Source: an uncultured Eggerthella sp. (lineage in GTDB: Bacteria; Actinomycetota; Coriobacteriia; Coriobacteriales; Eggerthellaceae). Taken from it: 64,000 bases of DNA. The position numbers were made by a program, and so were the translations under genes. The notes beneath the pieces were generated by a model. The model was not told the origin of the DNA and ran no database searches. It saw only the letters and a program-made list of their open reading frames with translations. The stretch covers positions 124,001 through 188,000 of the forward strand of contig CAJKUH010000001.1 of the NCBI GenBank assembly GCA_905203045.1. The letters run 5' to 3'. Shown in pieces: positions 32,301 to 37,276 of the stretch; position 1 is the stretch's first letter, and each line of letters begins with the position of its first letter.

Positions 32301-34250
32301 GCTACGTATACCTACGGCACTAACTACAAGAGCGCAAACTATGATTCGCTGACGGGCCATGTTCTTACCAGCGCCGGCGATGCTATGACGGGGTACCTTA
32401 CCTGGACGTACAACAAAGCGGGCAACAGCGATACTGAATATGGTTGGAACACGCACCTTGAAAGCGGCGGTTCTATGAAGCCGCTGAACAAGACCATCGA
32501 CTTCAGCGGTACCGCTGGCACCCTACCTGCCGGCACTCAGCTCACCCTTATTGATGTGGCGCACAACAGCAAGGAATACCACTACACCGTTCCCGCTGGC
32601 GGTGCTTCTTCGGTGGCGTTGACGAGCTTCAAGGGCTCTGACGAACCTAACGCCAACTATTATCAGGAGCCGTGGTTGAGTGAAACCATGGGCGTTACGG
32701 CTACTCAGAATAATTCTGGCGAATGGTTCAAGCTGACCGATGGATCTTCGGATGGAGCTGGCGTAAAGATTGACGGCTATTATTACCGTGTTGCCGTGGA
32801 CGGCGATGATGAAAAATCTCGCTACAACCTAACGGTCAACGATGAAAGTCCGAAGAGCGAAAGCTTCTACTTGGTGGTGCGCGTTCCTGAGGGAACTCCC
32901 GAGAGCCCCACCAAGACGGTCAACGGCTATACGGGTACGTCGGTGACAAGCGATGTGAATACGCACATCAACTATGTTCTGCGTAAGAGCAATGACACCG
33001 ACGGCCACGAGAACACGGCATCTACCTATAGCGTTGCCTCTAGCTACCAGCAGACCTTGGTTGACAACAAGAAGCCCGACAGCGGGGAATCCACCATATT
33101 GATGGGCGATGGCGCTACGAACAGTTTGGATATCGATGTAACAGACAACGTTTCGTTTGGCGCCAACGAATACAACGATAGCGACTCGCTTTATTATCAG
33201 CTGGACTCTTCGCTGGCAAACTACAAAGGCGGCGCCCTCGATAATGCTGGTGGCTACCCGGTTGGTACCACGGGCAAAGTGAACTTCTATGTGAAAGTGG
33301 GCGATGAATACTACAGGTGGGATGGAGCTGCGTGGAAGCCTGCTGGAGCCGAGCAGGTTCCTGCGGTTAAAGAGCAGGATTGGACTGCCGATGGTAGCGA
33401 TATGTCGCTGACGCTTGCGTATGACGGTAAGGCAGTCGACTTGCGTGAGATTCGCAAGACTGCTAAGGATCATGGTTCTGCGTTCTCTATTCGGATGAAG
33501 GCTGAACTTACCATGACGGGTCCGGCTTGCCGTGCCGCTATCGCCGCATCGCAAGATGGCAGTGCGGCATACACCAAGCCCAGCTATCGTTCGTTCCTTT
33601 CCCCGCATGCTGAAACGCTGAGCACCAGCAGCATGACTGCGGACAACAGCGGCGGAGTGAGGTACTACCGCAAGGACATTGGCTATTCCACCATTGGTCT
33701 TGTTTCCACCAAGAAGACGCAGCTGGGCATCAACGTGAACGATTTGAGCACGGCCGACGGTACCATCGCCCTGGTAGGTACGTACGATCTGTCGAAGTTG
33801 ACCGGTGCTGATGCCAAGTTGGCAAACGCTACCAAGGTGACGTATACGCTCAGCCTGCAAAAGCGCGCTGAAGGTGGCGACTATCAACCTGTGGATGGCG
33901 ACATTTCGAAGTACCTGCAGGTCAAGGAAAGCGACAAACTGGGCACGGGCACAGTAAGTGGCAACACGATCGTATTCACGGACGAAAAGAAAAATGGTAA
34001 GTTTGCGACCCTCGATGGTGACAGCTTGGCGTTTAAGCACCGCTTCGTGGTAAAGGTGAATACCGACATCGAAGGCAGCAAGGAAACATACGCCAACTAC
34101 CGTTTGGTTCTGACGGCGCATATGGAAGGCGGCGGTGTCGGCGACACGCCCCAGGGCGCTACCGATGCGGCCACGAATTCCGATTTCGTCACCTACACCA
34201 TCACCAAGGTGAAGATGGACGGCATTGACCATTCGGGCCAGACAAACTAG
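23391..34250 (+). CDS. Giant secreted glycine-repeat (beta-helix-like) surface protein, 3,619 aa
   Basis: One uninterrupted frame of 3,619 residues. It has a signal peptide (about 1-29, ending AALAAEV) and a Ser/Gly/Ala/Glu low-complexity linker (about 30-145). A very long repetitive region to about residue 2,750 has recurring Gly-rich turns (GGLIGCV, GGFIGKA, GGAIGYV, GGIVGC) of the sort found in GLUG and right-handed beta-helix adhesins. A distinct C-terminal region of several beta-domains (about 2,800-3,619) ends SDFVTYTITKV then KMDGIDHSGQTN. There is no LPxTG, no C-terminal TM helix and no GW or SLH repeat, so attachment is unexplained. A 21-bp tandem duplication is visible at 24307-24348. 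Likely an adhesin or matrix protein that works with the three upstream proteins. Codon use is AT-shifted relative to flanking genes. Confidence 0.85.
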   Translation: MRSAKGIITACLTATMVFQMFAPSTAALAAEVDAASSIAAYAGSGSGAVEGAEGAGSASGDGNSSSSASGTPAAGGTESGSSSADSGENTGSADGAGGGSATSGSESSAAGSESANAGAAQGDVAQDAAANEDAAQQDEASTAATGATITTLKGLQDALAIGDSGSATGTGDVADTITVNDSRALIVISNTDPKIYQNAKIVKGGSTGIGFDVSAKTTDGYEFQGFGSDAYPFKGSIEIDGSIGTARTFYNNIELSDANATAKLTWKGISCEPIVANKVTGNGKTLDAQVAIADPANATNVKAEDPGITGSIPGITGSILGSSLGVLTLKASYSFTGTRKGVGINPQTGNAGLLVNTVENGALTIDSVTGLENVAGTPTVSAAAANGCAGGLIGCVNDGASVSVNNSIDVSAFTVSTSGDNGYAGGFIGKATNLTLTIPDNVSIKPAQKVGSASTTYAGGAFGFVSFAGEFTVKQSLFDFGDAVIQLGATKRAGGLFGSLDVTKGDVTVQGGTYKSKLTAGADNSRADSGARRGSYGGLAGNVYSTVADSMRALVVNRNNDNNNSAVTIEIERASNLCYVGGVVGYLGDNSTKVGNAAAVLNGVQVACHGSAKPYTGDGKYGGAIGVVDNSNILDVRDFKLSTDGKIGEDTGGSAGIAGSAWQGVIKFSGVTDLSGAKFADSDSSAQLVYQNHNALIFAAGSGSDSNANATNATGWKFVRSSEKTKTDDIHDYGEVIRLGNGLSGNLVSVDKDTHKLVLSSALNKSSDGYTLSSADDFAKMAITWQTSGYYSMVSGVSGASALALATIEIADTINLAGTGLTGFTKDNADGAGVFSGTLKGSGTVNLAVGEPYGVRDDSAISSDDTSDGNGKIYRHARLGLFATVQGAIVQGVTIGGTMRFENGTAIDAGALAGTMSGNVSLSGATFNPSIAYNASYSGDNKVMQVGGIAGSVSDAATVTFDSNTQAKANIASRANINSSDLVQSKAETRVGGAIGYVTKDKASTFSVAGLTISGSVTAGDSDSGKAAQIGGFIGSIGQGDGNVLKNVTITGLVYNDFNMSVGHNGDRQNGAGGLLGYSWGNAIVTIGLESASNYALTASNTSATANNATEFGGLLYAMSGHFIIQDKAIDISGASLSAPSATSFGVLLARGASDNTFGVESYKGLYLEDRAEWETAYLVPGNGKISASNNVQNFDEWIALTTKTGGTTSSGGCNAVVSLRTTGEKLYMGNDATKDNSYRNRTDIGESHKTNQNVRYYYNLDRCLREAVPDGKYKDSDSDTLVRNESGGQYWAKSPQALMIWSACRYAPEGIYEYIAPGLGFKSGSTLQIGNTSPDAASYTTMDLDGYSYYPVDANGAVYIKNSTIKFCYTDIKNEQASADNKSNADFTQHANMHLSLFRAVANSFTTENLTLSGSVGRVVNGSDPTTGTGTSNSGALICRSIEGSSSSIATVSFTKGLVLDGLSVDGAEKGADVYAPLLINDFRNYVTLDVQQLSVKENSYGKDGSMKLAASSLFGKLGLENSDQINASLHDNIELPSRKDQGRGIFTRASFFDSFGYGANNTGSANYIFNTNDRVTYGEEIDSKGTEAGKQLWYYDAPDYGNVTASDGNLVSDGSITANSQIPQFGSKYLPYVYNRNAEKPAYREIKVNQKAAHLETGCGTYSDPYAVKSAQELYTLTNYINSADTAVDGWRITITTDQNQKCTRRSDKKSDYEATYQFSYADGRIWKKVAGSAGVSSLDNTTMHLYAQSAYYSIEPADTATKTIEVDAKSFGGFGSRVNPFRGVIVGNLTGTGENGKIVIKNGTSIGDTSNSGMISGLIPYSYGSVIKDLDVKYAAGISTVTYAGKDNDGVPKAFFGGAIGCIMGGDNIIDGVNVESTQVQSVPSGSDALLALLAGETDNSNLVPIGGYVGAIAGGGVIFRNTDGSWNKGNNDGRLYNNPYVGRVIDGYAFSEGCDIDNGNDNYRINKLDDSYAGHVTTSDTYMAYNWSVKVNGVNRQCNKAATVQVDDAKGLLILSAIINSGAAAGAASTNNTTVKGSIGGAFRGSKAYEGRSFDDTALTAKKYKFGNEHYGKVRNASYKQVGSVADDGEWASAKKDDTQAPGNQIWQGPLDSTDAQYNAGQINSPYLVKKYANWNTGYVCASGLTGVNLTFKQGETYDMTKYGTGYLGLSGRYYSNACSSADRDTDRQRISLPVACITGNNATIKANSNVEEYVNDDYAVSGVGALFGNITFASDHVSESIAANDSANVTNLNFVDCNVSLSYVKQNGSPATNQTSDTVQVGAGCLAGVTSNISSQTNYGAYKNVAIDHCTVKGGASAGGLIGSTGYMTIRGAADLTKSKMVTTSSVAAPVKLTDCQYKNLSSITAEANAGGFIGKLANSGGSSFTVDVDQLSDPVGSNSTVRSTSRWAQNNEACTVGGMIALTNAPVTVGNATDISNNKRVEIRDVTVTSDREDGGFANTRGLGGVVGRAENAVNVNHASIESTKDPTGESPAYFGSMVASAQTTTSDQGKDRYMNVGGIVGCTVGNVNVSDCDVSKIRIVARECSGGIVGVMANESYGNPYTTFTGDGLNVDSIQVDGAYSGGILGQDTSAKTVNVSNSIVRNSVFKQKGCWWTDHPEKQHTYSGGIIGDTKGSVSATNILVSKNTFEEAKYQGLLFGDVATDDISGIRVAGVDVELANGQRTESSPKVMHYRDSGSVSAVNQKTYIAFGHYNDDHDTDGTNGSELYSDERAADGSEVAVSAASPWVTTSPMATTSTNSPLTVKASDSATPKRLFGDGADVDTAATIKSEAGTQVGGHYTYTNIGGCKDGIYQNTNDYNASTSRSMFNTSNSESAKQAASDFPVLLIPGNDTTTVTNYLNLVTNGGFSDAVRLNSANGTKYVTATAETFQINENKEFVKSADAPSLAVVNNGASDMQFRASRDWDNEKGRFTLLTVTFNDGANHTYKVQVPIVVKRMLEINFAATYTYGTNYKSANYDSLTGHVLTSAGDAMTGYLTWTYNKAGNSDTEYGWNTHLESGGSMKPLNKTIDFSGTAGTLPAGTQLTLIDVAHNSKEYHYTVPAGGASSVALTSFKGSDEPNANYYQEPWLSETMGVTATQNNSGEWFKLTDGSSDGAGVKIDGYYYRVAVDGDDEKSRYNLTVNDESPKSESFYLVVRVPEGTPESPTKTVNGYTGTSVTSDVNTHINYVLRKSNDTDGHENTASTYSVASSYQQTLVDNKKPDSGESTILMGDGATNSLDIDVTDNVSFGANEYNDSDSLYYQLDSSLANYKGGALDNAGGYPVGTTGKVNFYVKVGDEYYRWDGAAWKPAGAEQVPAVKEQDWTADGSDMSLTLAYDGKAVDLREIRKTAKDHGSAFSIRMKAELTMTGPACRAAIAASQDGSAAYTKPSYRSFLSPHAETLSTSSMTADNSGGVRYYRKDIGYSTIGLVSTKKTQLGINVNDLSTADGTIALVGTYDLSKLTGADAKLANATKVTYTLSLQKRAEGGDYQPVDGDISKYLQVKESDKLGTGTVSGNTIVFTDEKKNGKFATLDGDSLAFKHRFVVKVNTDIEGSKETYANYRLVLTAHMEGGGVGDTPQGATDAATNSDFVTYTITKVKMDGIDHSGQTN

Positions 34251-34273
34251 GTGCCGATAGGCGCATTCGGCAA

Positions 34274-34308
34274 GGCGGGCAACGACAGAGGTCATTGCCC
34301 GCCTTTTT
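34274..34308 (+). terminator. Terminator of the giant-protein operon
   Basis: GGCGGGCAA (34274-34282) pairs with TTGCCCGCC (34295-34303) across a 12-base loop and is followed by TTTTT. Confidence 0.88.
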
Positions 34309-34360
34309 ATGTGATGACTTGATTTGGTACGTTTGCGTATCAAAGACGCACGAAAAAGGC

Positions 34361-34423
34361 AACGCAAAATTTTATGCATCATTTTGCGTTACAAAATGTG
34401 ACGATAATTTTGGAATCGTTACA
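34361..34423. other. Two inverted repeats in an AT-rich gap
   Basis: AACGCAAAAT (34361-34370) is mirrored by ATTTTGCGTT (34381-34390). Nine bases on, GTGACGAT-N9-ATCGTTAC (34399-34423) forms an operator-like dyad with one mismatch. This AT-rich stretch between the giant operon and the ATPase remnant has no convincing gene; a 23-residue ORF at 34469-34540 lacks support. Confidence 0.4.
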
Positions 34424-34606
34424 AATAATTCAGTACGATTCCTGATATTGAGGTGCAAGGCAGAGAGAATGCGTAACAGCCTGGCGGCCGTCTCCCTGCG
34501 AAAGCGCATTTGTTTGCTGCTAGTTCTCCGGTTTATATAGCGCTAGTCGCTGGTGTTGTTCGGTCCGTTGAGGCCTATCTCCTTAAAAGTGTGATTTTTT
34601 ACATTT

Positions 34607-34641
34607 TTATGTCCTTGTTTTTGTTAAAAACAAGGACATAA
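34607..34641. other. Perfect 16-bp inverted repeat at the ATPase remnant boundary
   Basis: TTATGTCCTTGTTTTT (34607-34622) and AAAAACAAGGACATAA (34626-34641) form a perfect hairpin with a three-base loop. It ends exactly where the degraded ATPase reading frame begins, so it may mark a recombination or insertion edge, or be a terminator reading leftwards. Confidence 0.55.
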
Positions 34642-34797
34642 GCGGAAGAAAACCTGCGCGCCCGGAGCCTTTCCGCTTTCAAGAAGAAGAACCCGCAGGT
34701 GCACGCGCTCCGCTTTTCGCTTTCCCCGTACCGCGAACAAGAATGGATGAAGAACATCCCTCTCTACGCCGTGTCGAACAAGGGTTTGTGGCTTTAA
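34642..34797 (+). pseudogene. C-terminal fragment of a DUF4143-type ATPase
   Basis: Directly after an in-frame TAA, 51 codons encode AEENLRARSLSAFKKKNPQV, then HALRFSLSPYREQEWMKNIP and LYAVSNKGLWL before TAA. The phrases ENLRARSL, ALRFSLSPYREQEWM and NIPLYAV are what I expect from the C-terminus of AAA ATPases carrying DUF4143. No start codon, ribosome site or Walker motifs precede it. It is the tail of a gene whose front has been lost. An intact relative begins 150 bases downstream on the same strand. Confidence 0.7.
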
Positions 34798-34850
34798 AGG
34801 CTTTGCCTTGCTGGCCGCAGCGCAGCGGGTCTTGCTCGGCGTGTTTTCGG

Positions 34851-34925
34851 AAAAACGTGACAAACCGGCCGTAAAAATCGAGAAAAACGTGACAAACGGT
34901 ACGAAAAAATAGCGAAAAACGTGAC
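34851..34925 (+). repeat. Three iterons with an exact 32-bp period
   Basis: AAAAACGTGAC occurs at 34851-34861, 34883-34893 and 34915-34925: exactly 32 bases apart each time, about three helical turns. Between copies the flanks are also similar (GTGACAAACSGK...CG-A5). The last copy is 22 bases before the ATPase start codon, a good place for cooperative regulator binding. The first two repeats also fit an ORF frame ending in TAG at 34910, but that frame has no start signal. Confidence 0.65.
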
Positions 34926-34946
34926 GGGCCCGGTGATGAAGCTTTG

Positions 34947-36302
34947 ATGCTCAAACGAAAAATATGGGATGAACTGGCCAAATGGAAAAACTCACCTACA
35001 AAGAAAGCTTTGATGGTGACCGGGGCTCGCCAAATTGGCAAAACCACCCTTGTTAGGCATTTTGGAAACACGCAGTACGGTTGCTTTGCCGAGCTTAACT
35101 TTCTGGAAGATGAACAAGCCAAGCTGATCTTCGAAGGGCCCCTTGATGCCGATCGATTGATTTCCTCTCTTACGGCGTATTTAAAGAAGCCGCTCGTTCC
35201 AGGTGATACCTTGATTCTCCTTGACGAGATTCAGGAATGCCCGCGTGCGAGAACTGCTATCAAATTTCTTGTTGAAGATGGCCGTTTCGACTACATGGAA
35301 ACCGGATCGCTCTTGGGGGTGAAAACGAAAGACGTTGCTTCGTACCCGGTAGGGTTCGAGCATTATCTTCGCATGTATCCCTTGGACTTTGAGGAATTTT
35401 GCATTGCGAATGGCGTGCAGAAGAGCACGTTGGCGCTTTTGCGAAAGCGCTTTGATGAAAAGGTGCCTGTTGAGGATTCTATTCACGATTCCATGATGCG
35501 ACTTTTTTACGTCTACCTTGTCGTTGGCGGCATGCCTGAAGTGGTGCAACGCTACATCGAAATGCACGATATTGCTCAGGTGGTGCAGCTTCAGGAATCT
35601 TTGTTGGCGTCCTATCGTTTGGACATTGCTAAATATGCAGGCAGCCAAGAAAAGGTGAAAATCCGCTCTATTTTCGATGCCATTCCTTCGCAACTTGACG
35701 ACAAGAATCGTCGTTTTGTGGTTGCCGACCTAGGCAAGGAAGCTCGTTATCGTCGCTATGAAAGCAGTTTCCTTTGGCTTGCTGATGCAGGGGTTGCGCT
35801 GCCATGCTATAACGTCGCCGAGCCCAAGGTTCCGCTGGCGGCAAATGAAAAGTACAGCCTGTTTCGCCTGTTCATGAGCGATTGTGGATTGCTTAGTGCT
35901 TCGTTTTTGGGGAATTCACAGCTAAATTTGCTCAATGGAAACCTGGAAGCAAACATGGGCGCCGTTATGGAAAACGTGGTCGCGCAAGAGCTGAAAGCGC
36001 ATGGCTTTTCTCTCTGTTATTTCAATTCGAAGAAACTTGGCGAAGTTGATTTTGTGATCCAGCGCGGGAATAAGATTGTTCCCATCGATGTTAAATCGGG
36101 CAACGATTGGGTCAAGCATAAGGCTCTCGACAATGTTCTCGATGTTGGTGAATGGGACATAAGTGAGTCGTACGTTGTTTGCAAAGGGAACGTCAAGCGG
36201 TCGGGTTCCGTCACGTATATCCCCTTGTACATGATCATGTTTATCCAGCAGGAAAAACTTCCCAAACAGCTGATTTACGAACCCAACCTCAGCGTGCTTT
36301 AG
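34947..36302 (+). CDS. AAA-type ATPase with DUF4143 and C-terminal nuclease-like fold
   Basis: A 451-residue protein. Walker A GARQIGKTTL (about 26-35), Walker B TLILLDEIQE (about 90), and the family-typical ETGSLLG near residue 113. The middle (about 190-340) corresponds to DUF4143. The C-terminus has GEVDFVIQRG ... VPIDVKSG, the PD-(D/E)xK-like pattern of this family. ATG 34947 follows a TTG codon; no strong ribosome site is seen. Such ATPases are abundant in gut anaerobes, often in variable regions, and have no established cellular role. Iterons lie upstream and two palindromes downstream. Two relatives survive only as fragments at 20107 and 34642. Confidence 0.88.
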   Translation: MLKRKIWDELAKWKNSPTKKALMVTGARQIGKTTLVRHFGNTQYGCFAELNFLEDEQAKLIFEGPLDADRLISSLTAYLKKPLVPGDTLILLDEIQECPRARTAIKFLVEDGRFDYMETGSLLGVKTKDVASYPVGFEHYLRMYPLDFEEFCIANGVQKSTLALLRKRFDEKVPVEDSIHDSMMRLFYVYLVVGGMPEVVQRYIEMHDIAQVVQLQESLLASYRLDIAKYAGSQEKVKIRSIFDAIPSQLDDKNRRFVVADLGKEARYRRYESSFLWLADAGVALPCYNVAEPKVPLAANEKYSLFRLFMSDCGLLSASFLGNSQLNLLNGNLEANMGAVMENVVAQELKAHGFSLCYFNSKKLGEVDFVIQRGNKIVPIDVKSGNDWVKHKALDNVLDVGEWDISESYVVCKGNVKRSGSVTYIPLYMIMFIQQEKLPKQLIYEPNLSVL

Positions 36303-36344
36303 CGCTTGGGCCTTGATGGAGGTGCAACGGGGGTGGGCTCGAAA

Positions 36345-36405
36345 GAGTTTTCAATGGAATGAAAACTCTCGTGAAAATCGGCTGGGTTTTCAATACATTG
36401 AAAAC
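36345..36405. promoter_or_regulatory. Two related palindromes downstream of the ATPase
   Basis: GAGTTTTCA-N6-TGAAAACTC (36345-36368) and GTTTTCAAT-AC-ATTGAAAAC (36386-36405) share the half-site GTTTTCAAT/ATTGAAAAC, with centres 39 bases apart. They look like tandem binding sites for one dimeric protein. No start codon follows closely on the plus strand, so the target is unclear. Confidence 0.45.
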
Positions 36406-36437
36406 TTGTAGCTTAAATTGATGCTGTTGTTCATTTT

Positions 36438-36484
36438 TGCTCAATGCGCTGAGTAAAAATACTCAGCGCATTGAGCATTTTTTT
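36438..36484. terminator. Strong terminator between the ATPase and the tetR-family gene
   Basis: TGCTCAATGCGCTGAGTA (36438-36455), loop AAAA, then an exact 18-bp complement ending at 36477 and seven T residues. On the other strand the stem is followed by AAAAATGAACA, so it mainly stops rightward transcription. Confidence 0.92.
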
Positions 36485-36566
36485 GGAAAATAAGTTGCTT
36501 TGTTCCGCCAATCGGCTTTTGCTTTGGTCGACTCGCTCTTTCCGGCGGCGTTGCTGCAACCCTCCG

Positions 36567-37103
36567 CTAGCCTATAAAGCCCTGAAACCATTGGGCTACT
36601 TGTTCGGGGCTATACGCATAACTGCCCTTAACCCACCAGGCTATTTCTTGGCAAAAGGCCGCTACAAGCAACTCGGTTGCCAGGTCGGTGGGCAAGTCGC
36701 TGCGCTTCGGCATTTCCCGCGCGAACAAATCGGCAAGGCGCGTTTTGAAATAAGCAGTGAAATGGGGCTCCCCTTCGCTGAGCAGTTTGCCGCAGATACC
36801 ATGATGGGTGTCGCGCAGATGGTACAGCAGGTGCGCCAACATGCCCGTAAGGTCTTTCGTTTCCAGCGTCGCATGGGTTATGCAGTGCTCGTCCACCCCT
36901 TCGAAGATGTGCGTAAACATCTCCATGCACATCTGGTTCAGTAACTCGTCTTTCGTTTCGAAATGGGCGTAAAACGTGCTGCGCCCGATATCGGCGCGCG
37001 CGATAATCTGCGCTACGGTAACCTCGCTGTAGTGCTGTTCGGCCATAAGAGCCTCGAAAGCACGGTAAATTGCCTGCCTGGTTTTGCGTTGCCTGCGATC
37101 CAT
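36567..37103 (-). CDS. TetR/AcrR-family transcriptional regulator
   Basis: A 178-residue regulator. The N-terminal HTH is canonical: TRQAIYRAFEALMAEQHYSE, then VTVAQIIARADIGRSTFYAHFETKDEL in overlapping parts (about 7-55). The C-terminal domain (about 75-178, ending WFQGFIG) is of the TetR_C type common in Firmicutes and Actinobacteria. GGAAGG precedes the ATG by seven bases. It is divergent from a heavy-metal P-type ATPase, and a perfect dyad lies between them, so it most likely represses that gene and itself. The ligand is unknown; metal-responsive TetR proteins are uncommon. Confidence 0.92.
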   Translation of the reverse strand: MDRRQRKTRQAIYRAFEALMAEQHYSEVTVAQIIARADIGRSTFYAHFETKDELLNQMCMEMFTHIFEGVDEHCITHATLETKDLTGMLAHLLYHLRDTHHGICGKLLSEGEPHFTAYFKTRLADLFAREMPKRSDLPTDLATELLVAAFCQEIAWWVKGSYAYSPEQVAQWFQGFIG

Positions 37104-37227
37104 GGAGTAGCCTTCCGTGAGCCGTGAGTTGTGAGTTGTAAGTTAACCACCGCACACTTTTCCTGAAATGTTCAGTAGCTGCCATATGGCAGTGTTTGCT
37201 TCTGTTTCTGCCGAACGCATTGGATTA

Positions 37228-37248
37228 TACCGAACAAGTAGTTCGGTA
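37228..37248. promoter_or_regulatory. Operator dyad between tetR-family gene and metal ATPase
   Basis: TACCGAAC-AAGTA-GTTCGGTA is a perfect 8+5+8 inverted repeat, 28 bases upstream of the ATPase start and 124 upstream of the regulator start. TetR-family proteins bind such dyads. The position suggests it overlaps the ATPase promoter. Confidence 0.7.
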
Positions 37249-37276
37249 ACATACCTGCGTTCTTAGCGAGATACCC

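Noticed and set aside
23391..34250. LPxTG or other sortase motif in the giant protein
   Set aside because: The C-terminus lacks a hydrophobic helix and basic tail, and no LPxTG-like motif is near the end.
32829..34382. A 517-codon minus-strand frame within the giant surface gene
   Set aside because: Antisense to the C-terminal domains of the giant protein; no ribosome site or recognisable motif.
34469..34540. A 23-residue hydrophobic ORF (MRNSLAAVSLRKRICLLLVL...)
   Set aside because: Only a weak purine-rich stretch precedes it, with no terminator or partner RNA; not enough to call a gene.
34851..34925. Whether the 32-bp repeats are a CRISPR array
   Set aside because: Only 11 bases are strictly repeated, there are three units, the intervening sequence is also similar between units rather than unique, and no cas gene is nearby.
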